Below are positions 60,127-64,000 of a stretch of 64,000 nucleotides of DNA, in pieces. Below the pieces are notes generated by a model. It saw only the letters and a list, made by a program, of their open reading frames with translations, made no database searches and had not been told where the DNA came from. Origin of the DNA: Sva-07 sp963710625 (lineage in GTDB: Bacteria > Actinomycetota > Acidimicrobiia > Acidimicrobiales > Ilumatobacteraceae). How positions within the stretch are numbered: the stretch's first letter is position 1; each line of letters starts with the position of its first letter. The translations under genes were made by a program, and so were the position numbers. The stretch spans positions 186,001 through 250,000 of the forward strand of contig CAVQBG010000026.1 in NCBI GenBank assembly GCA_963710625.1, in the 5' to 3' direction.

Positions 60127-60786
60127 ATGCCTGCGAGCGGTGAGCACCATCCCGCGTTCGAGGAATACTGCGAGTGCATCTTCGAGCTCCACGAGGACGA
60201 CGTCGAGGTGATCCAGGCGCGCATCGCCGAACGGCTGCAGGTGTCCCGCCCAGCGGTCAGCGAGATGATGAAGCGCCTCGAAACCGAAGGCCTGATCAGC
60301 TCCGACGACGGCATCCACCTCACCGAGGCCGGCCTCAGGCTCGGCGAGCGGGTCGTGCGTCGGCACCGGCTCGCCGAGGTCTTCCTCACCGACGTCCTCA
60401 AACTGTCGTGGGCCGAGGCGCACCACGAAGCCGGCAAGTGGGAACACATCATGAGCGACTCGGTCGAACGGGCACTCAACGACCTGCTCGGCGAACCGAC
60501 GACCTGCCCGCACGGCAACCCGATTCCGGGGTCGGGCTACGAGGCACCCGATTCCGCCCCACTGTCGAACGTCACCGTCGGGTCACCGTTCATCGTCCGA
60601 CGCATCACCGAAGAGCTCGAGTTCGAGCCGGGCCTGCTGGAGTTCCTCGAAGCGTCGGCGATCCAGCCCGGCAATCGCGGGGTCGTCACCGCCGCCTCAC
60701 CCGACGGCACGCTCACGGTCGAGATCGACGGCCGTCACATCGGCGTCGGGTCGTTCGCCAGCGAACGCATCCTGGTCACCTCGTGA
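60127..60786 (+). CDS. DtxR/MntR-family metal-dependent regulator
   Basis: The protein has 219 residues. The N-terminal winged helix (RIAERLQVSRPAVSEMMKRL) is followed by the dimerisation part with HHEAGKWEHIMSDSVE, then CPHGNPIPG (Cys127, His129), a signature of this family. The C-terminus is an SH3/FeoA-like domain. It probably senses iron or manganese. It is coupled to a lipoprotein gene by GTGA. Confidence 0.92.
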   Translation: MPASGEHHPAFEEYCECIFELHEDDVEVIQARIAERLQVSRPAVSEMMKRLETEGLISSDDGIHLTEAGLRLGERVVRRHRLAEVFLTDVLKLSWAEAHHEAGKWEHIMSDSVERALNDLLGEPTTCPHGNPIPGSGYEAPDSAPLSNVTVGSPFIVRRITEELEFEPGLLEFLEASAIQPGNRGVVTAASPDGTLTVEIDGRHIGVGSFASERILVTS

Positions 60787-61229
60787 ACCGGCTCACGGCG
60801 GTCACCCTGGCCGCGATCGGCGCGATGACACTCGGCGTGTCCGCCTGCGCCGAGACCGTCGTCGACGTCGACGCCGGCACTCCGCCGGCCGCGACCGACG
60901 GCGAAGGCAACGGCACGATCGCTGCCACCACCACCCTGCCGATCGTCGGAACAGCCACGGAACTCCTCCCCGAGTTGTCCGCGGAGATGAGCCGACTCAG
61001 CGCACAGATCTCGGGTGACGGCGACGAACGAGCGACCCTCCGCCAGATCGAGGCGATCTGGGTCGTTGCCGAGCCCGAGGTCGAGGCATCCCGGCCCGAC
61101 CTCGTCGGCGGCATCCAGACCACCGTCGACATGGCCCGCAACGCCGTGGTGCGCGTGCGACCCGCCGACGCCGACAAGGCGTTCTCGATCCTCACCGACC
61201 TCGTCGATCGCTACACGGGCGACGGCTGA
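60783..61229 (+). CDS. Lipoprotein coupled to the DtxR-family gene
   Basis: The protein has 148 residues from GTG 60783, overlapping the regulator stop by 4 bases. The signal peptide ends at LGVSAC (Cys22). A Thr/Ala/Gly-rich linker leads to a helical domain (LLPELSAEMSRLSAQISGDG) that ends near the C-terminus. No family is recognised. The coupling hints at a link to metal homeostasis. Confidence 0.7.
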   Translation: MNRLTAVTLAAIGAMTLGVSACAETVVDVDAGTPPAATDGEGNGTIAATTTLPIVGTATELLPELSAEMSRLSAQISGDGDERATLRQIEAIWVVAEPEVEASRPDLVGGIQTTVDMARNAVVRVRPADADKAFSILTDLVDRYTGDG

Positions 61230-61278
61230 CCGCCCACCACCCGCACCGCACACCGAGCGCTGCGGGTCGGGCTCAGCC
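61224..61278. terminator. Bidirectional terminator with both stop codons in the outer stem
   Basis: GGCTGA (61224-61229) and TCAGCC (61273-61278) are complementary and contain the stops of the convergent lipoprotein and oxygenase genes. Inside, ACCCGCA (61239-61245) pairs with TGCGGGT (61261-61267). Confidence 0.6.
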
Positions 61279-62325
61279 CACGGCGTCGGGATGATGCCGG
61301 GCGACGTTGGCCGGGTAGCTGCGGCAGTAGTAGTTCCACAGCTGTTGGCCGTACACCCCCGCACCGGCAGCACTGCCGATCCCGTCGACGCCGGCGGCGA
61401 TCTCGTTGCGCCGCGCCATGAAGCCTGCGCCGGCATGGCGAGGGCTCGCCGCCACAGCCTCCGCGAACCACGCGTCGAGCGGGAGCGGATCCAGCCGGGT
61501 GGTCAGGTCGGGCCCGTGGAACCACGCCGACGACTGCCGATGCTCCCCGGCGATCACACGATGGGTCGTCGCCACGAAGTAGTTGCCGGTCATCTCCTGC
61601 AACATCTCGCCGAGGTTGACGACGAATGCGTCGTGGCGCGGTGGCACGTCGATCCAAGCACCGTCCGGATTCTGCACCTGCAGACCGCCGACGTCGTGCT
61701 GGAGCAGCAGGGTGAGGAAGCCGGCATCGTGATGCGGGTTGACGCCCGCACCGTCGGGAGGCGTCGGCGGGTAGTCGATGAGCTTCACGAGCGACAACGG
61801 ACGCTCGCCGAACACGTCGCGGAGATGGTCGGGCCGCAGACCGAGACCGACCGAGAACACCTCGAGGAGCCGGTCGGCAAGCGCCGACATCCTCGAGAAG
61901 TACTCGTCCATGTGCTCACGGAAGCCCGGCAGGACCGCTTCGTCGAGCCATTGGTTCGGACCGTCGAGGCGCAGGTACGGCGGGTCGACGTCGAGCCCGC
62001 GAACCGGGTGCTCGCTCGACAAGTCGAGCTGCTCGCGCAGATCGGGACGACCACCGGTGAGTTCGGCGCCGACGCGCTCCCATCCACGGAAGTGCGGTGA
62101 CAACGCCTTGTCGATGCTGGACTTGTCGTGCTCGTCGAGGTCGAAGAAGCGACGCTGCTGATGCAGATGCCGTTCGATGAAGTCCGGCTCGATGCCGTGG
62201 CCGACCAGCTGGAAGAACCCGACCTCATGACAGATCGAGCGCACGAGCGCCGCCAGCTCGGCGCGGTCGTCGGCGGAGCCGTCCCACGCGGTCAGGTCGA
62301 CGACGGGGATGGCGACGAACGGCAT
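61273..62325 (-). CDS. 2OG-Fe(II) oxygenase of the isopenicillin N synthase family
   Basis: The protein has 350 residues. IPVVDLTAWDG and GFFQLVGHGI are the DIOX_N domain. The iron site is His198-x-Asp200 in PHHDAGFLTLL and His255 in THRVIAG. Arg263-x-Ser265 (EHRQS) binds 2-oxoglutarate or substrate. The substrate is unknown; relatives work in secondary metabolism and xenobiotic breakdown. It precedes the HelD-like gene's 3' end by 1 bp on the same strand. Confidence 0.92.
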   Translation of the reverse strand: MPFVAIPVVDLTAWDGSADDRAELAALVRSICHEVGFFQLVGHGIEPDFIERHLHQQRRFFDLDEHDKSSIDKALSPHFRGWERVGAELTGGRPDLREQLDLSSEHPVRGLDVDPPYLRLDGPNQWLDEAVLPGFREHMDEYFSRMSALADRLLEVFSVGLGLRPDHLRDVFGERPLSLVKLIDYPPTPPDGAGVNPHHDAGFLTLLLQHDVGGLQVQNPDGAWIDVPPRHDAFVVNLGEMLQEMTGNYFVATTHRVIAGEHRQSSAWFHGPDLTTRLDPLPLDAWFAEAVAASPRHAGAGFMARRNEIAAGVDGIGSAAGAGVYGQQLWNYYCRSYPANVARHHPDAVG

Positions 62326-62326
62326 G

Positions 62327-64000
62327 TCAGCGCAGCGGCTCGGGAAGATCGTCGGCGTGGACGATGCTCAGTCGTTGGGTGGGCCGCGTGAGCGCGACGT
62401 ACAGCGATCGCATCCCGTGTTCGTGATCGGACACGATCTGTGCCGGCTCGACCACGACCACCGCGTCGAGTTCGAGCCCCTTCACCACGCTGACCGGCAC
62501 GAGCGTGACCCCTTCGTCGAGCCCGGTGCGAGTCGCCGTGCCGTGGTTGACGCCCGCCGCGGTGAGGTGCTCGGACAGTCCGTCGATCATCGCGTCGGGT
62601 GCGATCACACCGAGGCTGGCGCCCGGCAGGGCACCGGTGAGGGAGACCACCTCGGCAGCGACCACCGAGCCGAGGGCGTCAGCCCCCTCGGCGCGCACGA
62701 TGGCGGGCATCGCATCGCCGACGCGCACCGACACCGGCGACCGCAACGAGGGCGTCGCCGCCGCCATCACCTTGTTCGCCAACTCCATGATCTGGCCGGG
62801 GATCCGGTAGCCGACCGAGAGTCCGATCACCCGTGCCGGCTTGCGGTCCGGCAGGTGGTCGAGTACCTGGTCCCAGTCGGACGGCGCCAACGGACCGGTC
62901 GCCTGGGCGAGGTCGCCGACGATCGTCATCGCGCCGTTGAGCGAACGCCGGGTGGCCATCTTCAGCTGCATCGGGGTGAGGTCCTGCACCTCGTCGATCA
63001 CGATGTGGCCGTACGTGCGGATCTCGTCGGCATCGTCGATCTTGCCGTTGCGTCCGGGCTTGGGTCCGAGGACGTCGCGCGCGTCGTCGAGCAGGGCGAC
63101 GTCCGCGGGCGTCCAGCGCACCTCGTGCACGGATTCGCAACGGGGCCGGAACAGGGCCAGCGCCTCGGACTCGTCGAGGACGCCGCGAGCTGCGAGCTTG
63201 AGCAGCGCCTTCGAACCGAACAGGTCGTGGAGCAGCTGCGCCGGGGTGAGCAGCGGCCACATCCGGTCGAGCGCCTCGCGGATCTCGATGGTGCCGCGCA
63301 GCGTGTCCTTCACCTGGTGCGGCCCGATCTCGCTGTTGTGGAAGCTGGCCGCGAGTGCGGACCACACCTCGGTCTCGACGAATCGACGCCCGCTGTTGTG
63401 GCGCCGGAACCGACGGCGGGCCGCCTTGACGATCCGCGCGGACTCCTCGACCCGGAGGCGCACGTAGCCGGCGCGGAACGGGATGACCAGGTCGTCGCGC
63501 AGCGGGCGCTCGCGATCGTTGATCGCCTGGTCGATCACGTCGGACATCCGTACGTCGCCCTTGAGCCGCGCGGCGGTCGGCGAGTCGGCGCCGGAGCGGT
63601 CGCCGGGTCGGAGGAAGTCGACCCCGGGGACGAGATCGGACAGCACCACCTGCTCGACCCCGGCCTCACCGAGCGACGGGAGTACCCGCTCGATGTAGCG
63701 CAGGAACACCCGGTTCGGGCCGATCACGAGGACACCCTGGTCCTCCAGCGGGAATCGGTGGGTGTAGAGGAGGTAGGCAGCGCGGTGGAGCGCCACGACC
63801 GTCTTGCCGGTGCCTGGTCCACCCTGCACGACGAGCACGCCGTGCTGCGGCGAACGGATGATCTCGTCCTGCTCGCCCTGGATCGTGGCGACGATGTCGC
63901 CGAGCGTGCCGGTGCGTCCCCGTTCGAGCGCGGCGAGCAGGGTGGAGTACCCGCGCAAACCCTCGGGTGTCGACGACCCACCGTCGCCGCCGTCGACACC
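62327..64000 (-). CDS. HelD-like UvrD/Rep-family helicase, N-terminus cut by window
   Basis: 557 residues are visible and the frame is still open at 64000. Walker A GGPGTGKTVVALHRAAYLL, motif II VIDEVQDLTPMQLKM, motif III VGDLAQATG and motif VI LYVALTRPTQRLSI are present. The VIDEVQDLT form and the long insertion between motif I and motif II fit the HelD/HelR proteins that remove stalled RNA polymerase, rather than UvrD. The N-terminal RNA polymerase-binding part would lie outside. It ends 1 bp before the oxygenase gene start. Confidence 0.85.
   Translation of the reverse strand, partial: GVDGGDGGSSTPEGLRGYSTLLAALERGRTGTLGDIVATIQGEQDEIIRSPQHGVLVVQGGPGTGKTVVALHRAAYLLYTHRFPLEDQGVLVIGPNRVFLRYIERVLPSLGEAGVEQVVLSDLVPGVDFLRPGDRSGADSPTAARLKGDVRMSDVIDQAINDRERPLRDDLVIPFRAGYVRLRVEESARIVKAARRRFRRHNSGRRFVETEVWSALAASFHNSEIGPHQVKDTLRGTIEIREALDRMWPLLTPAQLLHDLFGSKALLKLAARGVLDESEALALFRPRCESVHEVRWTPADVALLDDARDVLGPKPGRNGKIDDADEIRTYGHIVIDEVQDLTPMQLKMATRRSLNGAMTIVGDLAQATGPLAPSDWDQVLDHLPDRKPARVIGLSVGYRIPGQIMELANKVMAAATPSLRSPVSVRVGDAMPAIVRAEGADALGSVVAAEVVSLTGALPGASLGVIAPDAMIDGLSEHLTAAGVNHGTATRTGLDEGVTLVPVSVVKGLELDAVVVVEPAQIVSDHEHGMRSLYVALTRPTQRLSIVHADDLPEPLR

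Noticed and set aside
1..64000. CRISPR arrays, rRNA, tRNA and prophage genes
   Set aside because: No regularly spaced repeats with spacers, no rRNA or tRNA signatures and no phage structural genes were seen. A short tRNA could escape reading by eye; tRNAscan would settle it.

Overview
This 64 kb window comes from a high-GC, GTG-start-rich actinobacterium. The best guess is class Acidimicrobiia (Ilumatobacter-like). The guess rests on three things: a complete System I (Ccm) cytochrome c maturation operon, which is unusual among actinobacteria but known in this class; F420/deazaflavin-type reductase, ECF41 and class E sortase genes; and many short Asp/Thr-rich lipoproteins. No rRNA, tRNA or CRISPR was seen. 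The taxonomic call is inference.

Layout. 0-5 kb: a DJ-1/PfpI gene end, a SufR-like Fe-S regulator divergent from an Mrp/ApbC Fe-S carrier, a small zincin, an MmcQ-nucleotide cyclase fusion and a VOC protein. 4.4-10.2 kb: two lipoproteins, then an ECF41 sigma factor divergent from a flavin oxidoreductase/deazaflavin reductase pair. Matches to the ECF41 promoter motif lie in both directions between them. 10.3-22.3 kb (weaker to 26 kb): a gene-sparse accessory stretch of small unrelated gene units, including three toxin-antitoxin pairs, a resolvase fragment, a phytanoyl-CoA dioxygenase fragment and a cyclase/NB-ARC/TPR protein. Nearly every unit boundary carries one copy of a roughly 80 bp repeat. 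All copies point the same way whatever the strand of the genes, and the repeat has conserved boxes at fixed spacing. It looks like an integron-like or other cassette array that I cannot assign to a known type. This is the main finding.

26-64 kb: dense, core-like DNA. It holds a Nudix hydrolase, a divergent family A DNA polymerase, a SixA-like phosphatase, the ccmABCDEFGH(I) operon on the minus strand, a class E sortase with a coupled lipoprotein, a large arylsulfatase, an enoyl-CoA hydratase and a TetR/carotenoid oxygenase pair. These are followed by a CASTOR-like channel subunit, glutamate decarboxylase with a YrhK-like membrane protein facing a CLC chloride transporter (a possible acid-stress group), a long Lhr helicase, a thioesterase and a Met-rich PCu(A)C copper chaperone. 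The end of the window has an ABC-F gene broken by a frameshift, an SF2 helicase, a DtxR-family regulator with a coupled lipoprotein, a 2OG-Fe(II) oxygenase and the 3' part of a HelD-like helicase.

Two genes carry apparent frameshifts (ABC-F near 57670, a small lipoprotein near 23260). Four convergent gene junctions have palindromes that include both stop codons.
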